34,716 bases of DNA, taken from positions 1 through 34,716 of the forward strand of contig JAFQQV010000051.1 in NCBI GenBank assembly GCA_017410425.1, given 5' to 3'. The DNA is from Oscillospiraceae bacterium (lineage in GTDB: Bacteria; Bacillota; Clostridia; Oscillospirales; Oscillospiraceae). The notes below the pieces were generated by a model, which was not told the DNA's origin, searched no databases, and saw only the letters and a program-made list of their open reading frames with translations. The translations under genes were made by a program, and so were the position numbers. Shown here piece by piece: positions 16,022-23,560 of this stretch (the first letter of the stretch is position 1; every line of letters starts with the position of its first letter).

Positions 16022-16849
16022 ATGGATAAAAACGGACTGAAAACTCTGCTGCTGGATATTTTCCGCAAAGCCCCCGACAATCGCCTGCCCGGCGAGGAGA
16101 AAAGGCCCATATATGACGAGCCGCTGATAGGCTTTGCCTCGGCAGATGACGCGCTCTTTGAGGAATACAAAAAGCCGGATGTCATCGGCCCATGGCACAT
16201 GAGCCCTGAAGAATGGCTGAGCGGAGCCAAGTGCGTAGTATCCATTTTCTATCCCTTTTCCGAGGATGTGCGTTCAGCCCACCGGCAGAGCCGTGAGACC
16301 ATCGCCTTTGAATGGCTTTGGGCCAGAGTTGAAGGACAGGCCCTGCTGGACAGCATGATGAAGCAGGCAGTTCAGGAGCTGGAGGCCATGGGTATAAGAG
16401 CTGTTGTGCCGGCTATTGATCCCCGATTCAAGGCAATGCAGGGCGGCAAGGGCGGAATACAGGGCTACGCCGAGATTAACGAAAGCTCCTTCGGCAGTAC
16501 CTGGTCTGAGCGCCACGCGGCCTATGCCTGCGGTTTGGGCACCTTCGGTCTTTCCAAGGGCATAATCACAGAGAAGGGCATGGCCGGCCGCTTTGCCAGC
16601 ATTATCCTTGACCTCGAAATTGAAGCGGATGAACGCCCCTACACGGATATTTACGAATACTGCTCCAAGTGCGGCGCCTGCATACGCCGCTGCCCCGTGG
16701 GCGCCATCAGCCTTGAAAAGGGCAAGGATCACAATATCTGCGGCCCCTGGGTGGATCAGAGCAAGCAGACCTATGCCCCCCGCTATGGCTGCGGCCTGTG
16801 TCAGACGGCTGTCCCCTGTGAATACGGAATACCCAAAAAGGCAAAATAA
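16022..16849 (+). CDS. QueG-like iron-sulfur protein (epoxyqueuosine reductase family, function uncertain)
   Basis: A 275-residue protein with a long alpha/beta region followed by two ferredoxin-type clusters. Cluster 1 has Cys214, Cys217, Cys220 and Cys224 (CSKCGACIRRCP). Cluster 2 probably uses Cys240, Cys257, Cys260 and Cys266. The layout matches QueG and the related corrinoid reductases, but the protein is about 100 residues shorter than QueG and lacks its C-terminal repeat region. Automated annotation as epoxyqueuosine reductase would therefore be risky. The stretch ERHAAYACGLGTFGLSKG is the conserved region near the cobalamin or substrate pocket of the superfamily. The ATG at 16022 has GGAGG eight bases upstream; an earlier in-frame ATG (16007) overlaps that site. 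It is monocistronic; electron donor and substrate are unknown. Confidence 0.8.
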   Translation: MDKNGLKTLLLDIFRKAPDNRLPGEEKRPIYDEPLIGFASADDALFEEYKKPDVIGPWHMSPEEWLSGAKCVVSIFYPFSEDVRSAHRQSRETIAFEWLWARVEGQALLDSMMKQAVQELEAMGIRAVVPAIDPRFKAMQGGKGGIQGYAEINESSFGSTWSERHAAYACGLGTFGLSKGIITEKGMAGRFASIILDLEIEADERPYTDIYEYCSKCGACIRRCPVGAISLEKGKDHNICGPWVDQSKQTYAPRYGCGLCQTAVPCEYGIPKKAK

Positions 16850-16880
16850 AAAACAGGCCCCATATAGGGCCTGTTTTTAT
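16850..16880. terminator. Bidirectional terminator between convergent genes
   Basis: AAAACAGGCCC and GGGCCTGTTTT flank CATATA, with T-runs on both strands. It serves the QueG-like gene and the minus-strand secreted protein. Confidence 0.85.
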
Positions 16881-16885
16881 CTTAT

Positions 16886-17557
16886 TTACTTGACGATTTC
16901 TGCGCCCTCAATAGCGGCACCGCTTTCGTCCAGAAGCTCAATCTCTGCAGAGTCTTCTGCAATGCTCATGGCGAGAGTGAAGGCCTGATTGTGGCAGGCT
17001 TCGGGCAGCTTGACCAGGATATCGCCAACGCGGACGCTTATGCTCTCCACCTCATCATCCAGAGCGGGGCAGCTGAAAATTACCTTTTCGGCAGAGTCTG
17101 CAGCTACAAGGCGGTACTCCAGAGAAGCGGTGCTGCCTACTTCCCTGAGATAATCAAAGCTGCATTCTACCTGAGTATGGATAAAACCGGCACTGCGGTA
17201 CAGATTTTCAGCCAGCTTGTCTTCCTCAAAATAGCCCAGCAGAACTTCCTTCACAGCCTCGTTTTCATCAAGGAAGGCCTGATTTTCCATCTTGTCGTCA
17301 TAGAAATAAGGCTGCTCCACCTCGGCAACAATGGTATCAAGTCTATCGCCGGCCTCATCGCGATCGGTGATCAGAAATACTCTCAAAGACTCAATATACT
17401 CAAGTTCCTGCTCTTCCTTCTCGGCGCCTTCAAGGATTTCATCACAGAGGCAGGGCCAGATAGGACAGCTGTCCAGGTGGCCCCAGATTGCAAAGGCGGA
17501 AGGTGCCAGAGCCAGCATAAGACACATAACCAGAATAAGGCTTAATATCTTTTTCAT
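16886..17557 (-). CDS. Secreted protein of unknown function
   Basis: A 223-residue protein with a clear Sec signal peptide: basic MKK start, hydrophobic core and a signal peptidase I site after SAFA near residue 23. There is no lipobox cysteine at the cleavage point. The mature part is acidic, starting with the cysteine-bearing segment HLDSCPIWPCLCDE, which has three cysteines (residues 31-38). A middle part, about residues 43-130, is rich in Glu and Asp. Later comes a beta-rich region with evenly spaced short strands, ending in GAAIEGAEIVK. CAGGAGGA precedes the ATG, and a good promoter is visible. I recognise no family; the beta-rich C-terminal half could be an immunoglobulin-like or carbohydrate-binding fold, but this is only a guess. 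Neighbours give no functional hint. Confidence 0.8.
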   Translation of the reverse strand: MKKILSLILVMCLMLALAPSAFAIWGHLDSCPIWPCLCDEILEGAEKEEQELEYIESLRVFLITDRDEAGDRLDTIVAEVEQPYFYDDKMENQAFLDENEAVKEVLLGYFEEDKLAENLYRSAGFIHTQVECSFDYLREVGSTASLEYRLVAADSAEKVIFSCPALDDEVESISVRVGDILVKLPEACHNQAFTLAMSIAEDSAEIELLDESGAAIEGAEIVK

Positions 17558-17624
17558 TTTATAATCCTCCTGTTTTCATTTTCCGCTGGGGGCTTCTCAC
17601 AGAAAAGCTCCCATAATTATTTTT

Positions 17625-17653
17625 ATTTTATATCTTTTCTTATCCACGGTCAA
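17625..17653 (-). promoter_or_regulatory. Promoter of the secreted-protein gene
   Basis: On the minus strand TTGACC (17653-17648), 17 bases, TAAAAT (17630-17625), 68 bases before the ATG. Confidence 0.65.
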
Positions 17654-17693
17654 GCAAAACAAGGCTTTTGTCTGCTTACGGGTATACAGACGC

Positions 17694-17745
17694 GTTGCAT
17701 TTTCAAAACCATCATGGTAAACTTAAGTCTATTCAAAATGCAACA
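17694..17745 (+). promoter_or_regulatory. Candidate promoter of the CEOS gene flanked by a 10-bp inverted repeat
   Basis: TTGCAT (17695-17700), 18 bases, TAAACT (17719-17724) is a plausible promoter. GTTGCATTTT (17694-17703) and AAAATGCAAC (17736-17745) are perfect inverted repeats that bracket it at 32-base spacing. The left arm overlaps the -35, so it could be a pair of operator half-sites rather than an RNA hairpin. Confidence 0.45.
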
Positions 17746-17800
17746 ATCCTGCGGAGTTGCTTTATATCAACAGCCGCTGCCGCCGCGGCAAGGTGAACAC

Positions 17801-18784
17801 ATGAAAACTATGGGCTTTGTCATCAGCCATAAAAACGGTGAACAGAGAAGAGCTATTCTCCCTGCCGACATTGCAGCGCTGAAGTACCCCGGTCAGCTTT
17901 ATTTTGAAAGCGGCTACGGCCTGTCCGTAGGCGCATCCGACGAGGAATACACCGCTGCAGGCTGCCATGTGGTCAGCCGCGAGGAGGCCATGGCCTGCGA
18001 TATTATTGCAGACGTGAAGCTGGGCGATGCAGATTATCTCGACAAACTCAGCCCCAACAAGATTCTTTTCGGATGGGCACACACTGTGCAGAATCTTGAC
18101 TTTACCAGCGCTATGCTCAACGATAATCACAGCGTTATCGCCTGGGAGGAAATTTTTGAGGATGGCCGCTATATCTTCTACCGCAACCGCGAGGTAGCCG
18201 GCGAAGCTGCCGTGCTCCATGGCTTCCGTTACTGCGGCAGAATGCCCTATGACTCCCGTGTTGCAATCCTCGGCAACGGACAGACCGCCAAAGGCGCCAT
18301 GCGTATCCTGCACGGTCTGGGTGCAGAGGTGGATGTGTACGGCCGACGCCAGGAGCAGCTTTTCAGAAAGAAAATGTTCGAGTACGACGTGCTGGTAAAC
18401 TGCATCATGTGGGATACCTCCCGCGAAGATAGGATCATCTACAGGGAGGACCTGAAGAAATTCAGACCCGGCACTTTGATCATCGATGTCAGCTGTGATC
18501 CTGAGCTGGAGATTGAGACCTCCCGCCCCACCACCATCGAAAACCCCGTTTACACCGTGGACGGCGTTATACACTACGCAGTAGACAACACCCCTGCCAT
18601 GTTCCCCATTACCGTCACCAAGGTTCTCAGCCGGGGCATAGGAAAGTACATTGACATGGTGCTGGAGCTTGACTTTGACTCCTACCCCGACAATCTGAAA
18701 AAGGCCCTTGTAATAAGAGAGGGGCACATTCTGGATGAACGCATACGCAGCTTCCGCGAAAAGCGGGGCATATTCTGCAAATAA
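17801..18784 (+). CDS. N5-(carboxyethyl)ornithine synthase (alanine dehydrogenase-like opine synthase)
   Basis: An NADPH-dependent enzyme that condenses pyruvate with the side-chain amine of ornithine (or lysine) to make carboxyethyl amino acids, as known from Lactococcus lactis. The 327-residue protein matches in length. N-terminal MKTMGFVISHKNGEQRRAI (1-19) and the block EVAGEAAVLHGFRYCGRMPY (131-150) are near those of the lactococcal enzyme as I remember it. The Rossmann nucleotide motif is VAILGNGQTAKG (154-165). C-terminal signatures are IIDVSCDPELEIETS and NPVYTVDGVIHYAVDNTPAMFP. The start is placed at the ATG preceded by CAAGGTG; a frame open further upstream has no ribosome site. It is followed 23 bases later by an AzlD protein, suggesting an amino-acid-related operon. 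Saccharopine or alanine dehydrogenase activity is possible but less likely. Confidence 0.85.
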   Translation: MKTMGFVISHKNGEQRRAILPADIAALKYPGQLYFESGYGLSVGASDEEYTAAGCHVVSREEAMACDIIADVKLGDADYLDKLSPNKILFGWAHTVQNLDFTSAMLNDNHSVIAWEEIFEDGRYIFYRNREVAGEAAVLHGFRYCGRMPYDSRVAILGNGQTAKGAMRILHGLGAEVDVYGRRQEQLFRKKMFEYDVLVNCIMWDTSREDRIIYREDLKKFRPGTLIIDVSCDPELEIETSRPTTIENPVYTVDGVIHYAVDNTPAMFPITVTKVLSRGIGKYIDMVLELDFDSYPDNLKKALVIREGHILDERIRSFREKRGIFCK

Positions 18785-18807
18785 TTTTTCGCAAGGGAGG
18801 GCCGGAT

Positions 18808-19122
18808 ATGGACAACAGACAAATAATTATCCTGATTCTGGGCCTCAGCCTTGTCTGCTTTATCCCCAGAGCAATCCCGGCACTGTTTGCCGACAAAATG
18901 CAAAGTCTCGGTCCCAAGGCTGAGAAGTTTCTGAGGCTTATTCCCTACACCGCTATGGCAGCGCTGATTTTCCCCGGCGTGCTGAGTGTGGATGCGTCAA
19001 AGCCCGGTGTCGGCATAGCAGGCGCCGCTGTGGCAGGGCTGCTGGCCTGGCTTAAATGCTCGGTAATGGTCTGCGTTACGGCGGCAATTGCAGCGGTCTT
19101 TGTTATATATTTATTCATTTAA
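18808..19122 (+). CDS. azlD: AzlD family branched-chain amino-acid transport subunit
   Basis: A 104-residue membrane protein with three to four hydrophobic segments. The family core is FIPRAIPALFADKM (residues 18-31) followed by FLRLIPYTAMAALIFPGVL (residues 41-59). AzlD forms a two-component exporter with AzlC, the larger subunit, which extrudes branched-chain amino acids and, in B. subtilis, 4-azaleucine. No AzlC gene is adjacent, which is unusual because the pair is normally side by side. AAGGGAGG lies before the ATG. It sits 23 bases after the carboxyethylornithine synthase gene, so both are likely in one transcript, with a possible role in exporting an unusual amino acid. That last link is inference. 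Confidence 0.85.
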   Translation: MDNRQIIILILGLSLVCFIPRAIPALFADKMQSLGPKAEKFLRLIPYTAMAALIFPGVLSVDASKPGVGIAGAAVAGLLAWLKCSVMVCVTAAIAAVFVIYLFI

Positions 19123-19177
19123 TTTCATTGTTTATCACAGTGAATAGTTGCCTGCGGGAGACAGTGTCTTTAATCTC

Positions 19178-19193
19178 TTGTCAAAACTGACAA
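19178..19193. promoter_or_regulatory. TTGTCA-N4-TGACAA dyad
   Basis: Perfect 6-4-6 inverted repeat in the 240-base gap between azlD and the binding-protein gene, upstream of the terminator at 19215. Its role is unknown; no -10 or -35 is positioned around it. Nothing else is seen in 19123-19214. Confidence 0.3.
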
Positions 19194-19214
19194 AAGCTAA
19201 ATATGGTAATTGTT

Positions 19215-19248
19215 AAAAGTGCGGAATTTTAGTCATTCCGCACTTTTT
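19215..19248 (+). terminator. Terminator after azlD
   Basis: AAAAGTGCGGAAT (19215-19227) pairs with ATTCCGCACTTTT (19235-19247) around TTTAGTC, followed by T. Confidence 0.85.
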
Positions 19249-19251
19249 GCG

Positions 19252-19280
19252 TTGATTTATCCGGCGCAATAGATTATATT
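19252..19280 (+). promoter_or_regulatory. Promoter of the oligosaccharide uptake operon
   Basis: TTGATT (19252-19257), 17 bases, TATATT (19275-19280). It is followed by the LacI-type operator at 19297. Confidence 0.6.
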
Positions 19281-19296
19281 TATTCACGGAAGCGTA

Positions 19297-19310
19297 TGGA
19301 AACGTTTCCA
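19297..19310. promoter_or_regulatory. LacI-family operator TGGAAACGTTTCCA
   Basis: A 14-bp perfect palindrome with the central CG typical of LacI/GalR-family sites. It lies just downstream of the predicted start, a roadblock position. The likely binder is the LacI-type protein encoded at 22543 in the same locus. A catabolite-control (cre) role for CcpA is an alternative, but the third base differs from the cre consensus. Confidence 0.8.
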
Positions 19311-19361
19311 CAATTCAAAAAACACCAGAAACTATCTGGAAAATTTTTAGGAGGATCATCA

Positions 19362-20687
19362 ATGAAGAAGCTTATTGCATTGCTGCTGGCTCTGACCATG
19401 GTCTTCGCCCTGTGCGCTTGCGGCGCAAAGGAAGAAGCTCCCGCAGCTGCCCCCGCAGCCCCCGCAGAAGAAGCTGCCGCTCCTGCTGAAGAAGCAGTTG
19501 CAGGCTCCGTTTACTATCTCAACTTCAAGCCCGAGCAGGATGAAGCCTGGCAGAAGCTGGCTGCTGAGTACACCGCTGAGACCGGCGTTCCCGTCACTGT
19601 TCTGACCGCTGCTTCCGGCACCTACGAAGAGACCCTGATGGCTGAGATGGGCAAGACCGAAGCCCCCACCATGTTCCAGGTCAACGGCCCTGTCGGCCTT
19701 GCCAACTGGAAGGACTACTGCTACGATCTGTCCGGCTCTGAGCTGTACAGCCACCTGACCTCTGACAGCTTCGCTCTCACCGAGGACGGCGCTGTTTACG
19801 GCATCGCTTACGTTATCGAGTCCTACGGCATCATCGCCAACAAGGCTCTGCTGGCTGAGGCTGGCTACGCCGCTGAGGACATCAACTCCTTCGAGACTCT
19901 GAAGGCTGTTGCTGAAGACATCACCGCCCGCTCCGCTGAGCTTGGCTTCGCTGCCTTCTCCTCCGCCGGTATGGATTCTTCCTCCGACTGGCGCTTCAAG
20001 ACCCACCTTGCAAACCTGCCCATCTACTTTGAGTATCAGGCAGACGGTATCGGCACCACCACCGAAATCAAGGGCGACTACCTTGACAACTACCGCCAGA
20101 TCTGGGATCTGTACATCAACAACTCCACCTGCGCACCTGCTGAGCTGTCCGCAAAGACCGGTGACGACTCCCGCAACGAGTTCCTCAACGGCGAGGCTGT
20201 CTTCTTCCAGAACGGTTCCTGGGAGTACGGTTCTCTGAGCGCAGTTTATGCTGACGAAGATCTCGTTATGCTGCCCATCTACATCGGCGCTGGCGACGAG
20301 GCAAACCAGGGTCTGTGCACCGGCACTGAGAACTACTGGTGTGTCAATGCTGATGCTTCCGAGGAAGACATCGCTGCAACTCTCGAGTTCATGAACTGGT
20401 GTGTCACCGAGGGTGCTGACTCCATGGCTAACGACATGGGCTTCGTTATCCCCTTCGACACTGCTGTTGAGTCCCCCAACCTCTTCGTAAAGCAGGACGT
20501 TGCTTACACCGCAGAGGGCAAGACTCCTGTTTCCTGGAACTTCCCCACCATGCCTTCCGAGGAGTGGAAGAATGTTGTCGGCTCCGCTCTGACCGCTTAC
20601 GCTGCAGATCAGACCGATGCTAACTGGGATGCTGTTGTCACCGCATTCGTTGACGGCTGGGCTTCCGAGTACGCTCTGCTTGGCTAA
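19362..20687 (+). CDS. Sugar ABC transporter substrate-binding lipoprotein (maltodextrin type)
   Basis: A 441-residue lipoprotein that captures a sugar outside the cell and hands it to the permeases encoded next. The signal peptide is KKLIALLLALTMVFALCAC with the lipidated cysteine at residue 20; a flexible linker rich in Ala, Glu and Pro (about 22-48) tethers it. The mature part has the family-1 binding protein fold; NGPVGLANWKDYCYDLS and FFQNGSWEYGS are recognisable conserved blocks. The ATG at 19362 has TAGGAGGA upstream. The frame opens further upstream at 19296, but that part overlaps the operator. Being beside two permeases, a LacI regulator and malQ, it most likely binds maltodextrin or another alpha-glucan. 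Hairpins after the gene would keep the binding protein in excess of the permeases. Exact ligand unproven. Confidence 0.9.
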   Translation: MKKLIALLLALTMVFALCACGAKEEAPAAAPAAPAEEAAAPAEEAVAGSVYYLNFKPEQDEAWQKLAAEYTAETGVPVTVLTAASGTYEETLMAEMGKTEAPTMFQVNGPVGLANWKDYCYDLSGSELYSHLTSDSFALTEDGAVYGIAYVIESYGIIANKALLAEAGYAAEDINSFETLKAVAEDITARSAELGFAAFSSAGMDSSSDWRFKTHLANLPIYFEYQADGIGTTTEIKGDYLDNYRQIWDLYINNSTCAPAELSAKTGDDSRNEFLNGEAVFFQNGSWEYGSLSAVYADEDLVMLPIYIGAGDEANQGLCTGTENYWCVNADASEEDIAATLEFMNWCVTEGADSMANDMGFVIPFDTAVESPNLFVKQDVAYTAEGKTPVSWNFPTMPSEEWKNVVGSALTAYAADQTDANWDAVVTAFVDGWASEYALLG

Positions 20688-20718
20688 TTTAATCTGATTT
20701 AGCGATCGTCATTACCTT

Positions 20719-20801
20719 CTGAGGGTGGGCTTCCTGCCCACCCTCAGATTTCTGATAGCAAAAGAGAGACGGCAGAGCTGCCGTTTGTCTTTTGCTTTTA
20801 G
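20719..20801 (+). terminator. Two tandem hairpins between binding protein and permease genes
   Basis: The first (20719-20747) pairs CTGAGGGTGGGC with GCCCACCCTCAG and lacks a T-run, so it fits an mRNA stabiliser. The second pairs ACGGCAG (20769-20775) with CTGCCGT (20778-20784) and is followed by a T-rich stretch to about 20799, so it can act as a partial terminator. Confidence 0.75.
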
Positions 20802-20842
20802 AACACTATTGAGAGAGAAGAAATATAAGGAGGATCATTTCA

Positions 20843-21694
20843 ATGGTCAAAGCAACCAAGAAGTGGTGGCCCGTATTCGTGCTGCCCACCGTTGCCGCAT
20901 TCATGATCGGCTTCGTTATTCCCTTCCTTGAGGGACTTTATCTGTCCTTCTGCAAGTTCACCACCATCAACAAGGCAAGCTGGGTCGGTATCAGCAACTA
21001 TGTAAAGGTATTTCAGGATGCTCAGTTCTGGGATTCCCTCACCTTCACCGCAAGCTTCACCGTGGTTTCCACCGTGCTTATAAACGTGCTGGCCTTTGCC
21101 ATCGCGTTGGCACTTACCCGTGGTCTCCGCGGCACCAACCTTTTCCGCACCGTGTTCTTCATGCCCAACCTCATCGGCGGCATCGTTCTGGGCTATATCT
21201 GGAACATCCTGATAAACTGCCTGCTGAGCATTCTGGGTCAGCCCCTGATTGCCCTGAACACCAACGCCGGTTACTGGGGTCTTATCGTGCTTATGTGCTG
21301 GCAGCAGATAGGTTACATGATGATAATTTACATTGCGGGCCTCCAGTCCATCCCCAATGACTATATTGAGGCTGCACGAATTGACGGCGCTACCTCTCCC
21401 CAGATTCTTTTCAAAATCAAGATTCCCAATGTGATGCCCTCCATCACCATCTGCATGTTCCTCACCCTCACCAACTCCTTCAAGCTCTTCGACCAGAACC
21501 TGGCACTTACCGGCGGCGATCCCAACCACGCCACCGAAATGCTGGCTCTGAACATCTATAACAACTTCTACGCCCGCTCCGGCGCTGCATGGAAGGGTAT
21601 CGGTCAGGCCAAGGCTGTTATCTTCTGCATCATGGTCATCACCATCTCCCTCATCCAGCTGCGTGCAACCCGCTCCAAGGAGGTACAGCAGTAA
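20843..21694 (+). CDS. Sugar ABC transporter permease (MalF/UgpA type)
   Basis: Inner-membrane permease of 283 residues with six membrane segments. The cytoplasmic EAA loop, which contacts the ATPase, is YIEAARIDGATSPQILFKIKIP at about residues 173-194, with the expected EAA and G positions. AAGGAGGA precedes the ATG. The stop overlaps the start of the next permease by one base (TAATG). The protein is shorter than E. coli MalF, which has an extra periplasmic domain, as is usual in Firmicutes. With MalG it forms the channel for the sugar bound by the upstream lipoprotein. No ATPase (MsmX/MalK type) is encoded here; a shared ATPase from elsewhere is usual in Firmicutes. Confidence 0.92.
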   Translation: MVKATKKWWPVFVLPTVAAFMIGFVIPFLEGLYLSFCKFTTINKASWVGISNYVKVFQDAQFWDSLTFTASFTVVSTVLINVLAFAIALALTRGLRGTNLFRTVFFMPNLIGGIVLGYIWNILINCLLSILGQPLIALNTNAGYWGLIVLMCWQQIGYMMIIYIAGLQSIPNDYIEAARIDGATSPQILFKIKIPNVMPSITICMFLTLTNSFKLFDQNLALTGGDPNHATEMLALNIYNNFYARSGAAWKGIGQAKAVIFCIMVITISLIQLRATRSKEVQQ

Positions 21695-22536
21695 TGAACA
21701 ACAAGCCTACTCTTGCAGATAAGATTCTGCCTGCATTCCTGGGTGCCCTGTGCATCGTATGGGTCTACCCCATCATTATGATTCTCTTCAACTCCCTGAA
21801 GAAAGAAACCGCCATTTCCACCAACACCGCTTTCCAGCTCCCCACCGCGGAGAGCTTCGCCGGCCTTGAAAACTTTGTCAACGCCGTAATGTCCAAGGGC
21901 TTCATTGATGCCTTTGTCACCAGCCTTATCATCACCATCACCTCTGTTGCAGCAATCCTTCTGTTCTGCTCCATGTGCGCATGGTATATCACCCGTGTTG
22001 AGAACATCTTTACCAAGGCAATCTACTTCTCCTTTGTTTTCTCCATGGTTGTGCCCTTCCAGATGCTGATGTTCACCCTGGCCTCCACCTCTGATATGCT
22101 CAAGCTGAACACCCCCTACAATATCTGGATCATTTATCTGGGCTTCGGCGCAGGCCTTGCAGTATTCATGTTCACCGGCTTTATGAAGTCCATCCCTCTG
22201 GAGATTGAGGAAGCCGCCATGATTGACGGCTGCAATCCCTTCCAGACCTACTTCAAGGTAGTTCTGCCCATACTCAAGCCCACCATGATCTCCGTCGGTA
22301 TTCTGGAAACCATGTGGGTCTGGAACGACTATCTGCTCCCCTATCTGGTCCTTGACCGTAAAAAGTATTCTACCGTTCCCATTCTTATTCAGTACTTCAA
22401 GGGCAGCTACGGCCGCGTTGAGATGGGCCCCATGATGGCCTGCATCATTCTCACCGTTCTCCCCATTATCATTATCTATCTCTTCTGCCAGAAGCACATC
22501 ATCAAGGGTGTTGTGGCAGGTGCAGTTAAGGGCTGA
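21694..22536 (+). CDS. Sugar ABC transporter permease (MalG/UgpE type)
   Basis: Second channel subunit of 280 residues with six membrane segments. The EAA loop reads PLEIEEAAMIDGCNPFQTY (about residues 168-186), and the following LPILKPTMISVGIL block is typical. The ATG at 21694 overlaps the stop of the preceding gene by one base and has CAAGGAGG upstream, giving translational coupling and equal amounts of the two permeases. Six bases after its stop the LacI regulator begins, so regulator and transporter form one operon. The substrate is inferred from malQ and the binding protein. Confidence 0.92.
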   Translation: MNNKPTLADKILPAFLGALCIVWVYPIIMILFNSLKKETAISTNTAFQLPTAESFAGLENFVNAVMSKGFIDAFVTSLIITITSVAAILLFCSMCAWYITRVENIFTKAIYFSFVFSMVVPFQMLMFTLASTSDMLKLNTPYNIWIIYLGFGAGLAVFMFTGFMKSIPLEIEEAAMIDGCNPFQTYFKVVLPILKPTMISVGILETMWVWNDYLLPYLVLDRKKYSTVPILIQYFKGSYGRVEMGPMMACIILTVLPIIIIYLFCQKHIIKGVVAGAVKG

Positions 22537-22542
22537 TATTTT

Positions 22543-23547
22543 ATGACTATCAAGGACCTGGCCAAAAAAACAGGATATGGCGTGGCAACCGTCTCCCGTG
22601 TGCTCAACGGTCAGCCAAGTGTAAGCGAAACGGCGCGCAGTGTAATACTGCGCGCCGCTGAGGAGAGCGGTTTTCAGCTCAACTCCAACGCAAAGCAGCT
22701 TAAACAGCAGCGTTCAAACGCTATACTGGTTGTGGTAAAAGGCCGCGCAAACGAAATGTTCTCCGAACTGCTGGAGTACATTCAGACTCTGGCTGCCCAG
22801 GTCCATCTGCCTCTGCACGTTGACTACATGGATGAAAGTCTCAACGAAGTGCAGCGTGCAGTGCAGCTCTGCCGCGAGATGAAGCCTCTGGGCCTTCTTT
22901 TCCTCGGCGGAGACGAGCAGAATTTCAGCTCAGATTTCCACAGCATTGACATCCCCAGCGTTCTTGTCACAAACGACGCTTCCAAACTGGGCTTCCCCAA
23001 TCTTTCCAGCGTATGCACCAATGACCGGCTGGCCTCCCGGGCGGCAATGGAGAAAATGCTGGAGCTGGGTCACCGCAGCATTGCCATAGTCGGCGGCTGC
23101 AAAGAGATCTCCACCACCAGTCTCCTGCGCTATGAGGGCTGCATGGACGCACTCAGAAGCTATGGGCTGGATTTTGATGAAAAGAACAGCTATCGCGGTG
23201 TTATTTTCTCCTATGAAAACGGCTACAGGGCCACAAAGGAGCTTATAGACAAAGGCTGTAATTTTACGGCACTGTTTGCTGCGGCAGATGTTATGGCCAT
23301 CGGCGCCATCCGCGCTCTGCGGGACGGCGGCTACAGAGTTCCCGAAGATGTGTCCGTCATGGGATTTGACGGCTTGCCCCTGGGTTCATACCTTGTACCC
23401 CAGCTTTCCACAATACGCCAGTCAGTAGCTGACATGGCAAAACTCAGCGTAGATATGCTCATATCCCAGATCAGGGACGGAGCTCCTGCGCGCCACATTT
23501 TTGTGCCCTTCACACTCTGGCAGAGGGAGAGCACACGTTCCATTTGA
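22543..23547 (+). CDS. LacI-family transcriptional regulator of the uptake operon
   Basis: A 334-residue repressor. The N-terminal helix-turn-helix is TIKDLAKKTGYGVATVSRVL (2-21), followed by the hinge region around residues 46-60. A periplasmic-binding-protein-like effector domain runs from residue 60 to the end, with VSVMGFDGLPLGSYLVP near the dimer region. It starts six bases after the permease gene, which suggests self-control. The palindrome at 19297 has the spacing and central CG expected for its operator. The inducer is likely a maltodextrin or another oligosaccharide, by analogy with MalR proteins. The downstream malQ starts 13 bases after its stop and is probably in the same transcript. 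Confidence 0.92.
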   Translation: MTIKDLAKKTGYGVATVSRVLNGQPSVSETARSVILRAAEESGFQLNSNAKQLKQQRSNAILVVVKGRANEMFSELLEYIQTLAAQVHLPLHVDYMDESLNEVQRAVQLCREMKPLGLLFLGGDEQNFSSDFHSIDIPSVLVTNDASKLGFPNLSSVCTNDRLASRAAMEKMLELGHRSIAIVGGCKEISTTSLLRYEGCMDALRSYGLDFDEKNSYRGVIFSYENGYRATKELIDKGCNFTALFAAADVMAIGAIRALRDGGYRVPEDVSVMGFDGLPLGSYLVPQLSTIRQSVADMAKLSVDMLISQIRDGAPARHIFVPFTLWQRESTRSI

Positions 23548-23560
23548 TAAGGAGCTTTTT

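Noticed and set aside
23501-23560. N-terminal extension of malQ copy 1
   Set aside because: The frame is open upstream, but it overlaps the end of the LacI gene, and the ATG at 23561 has a strong ribosome site and matches the family start.
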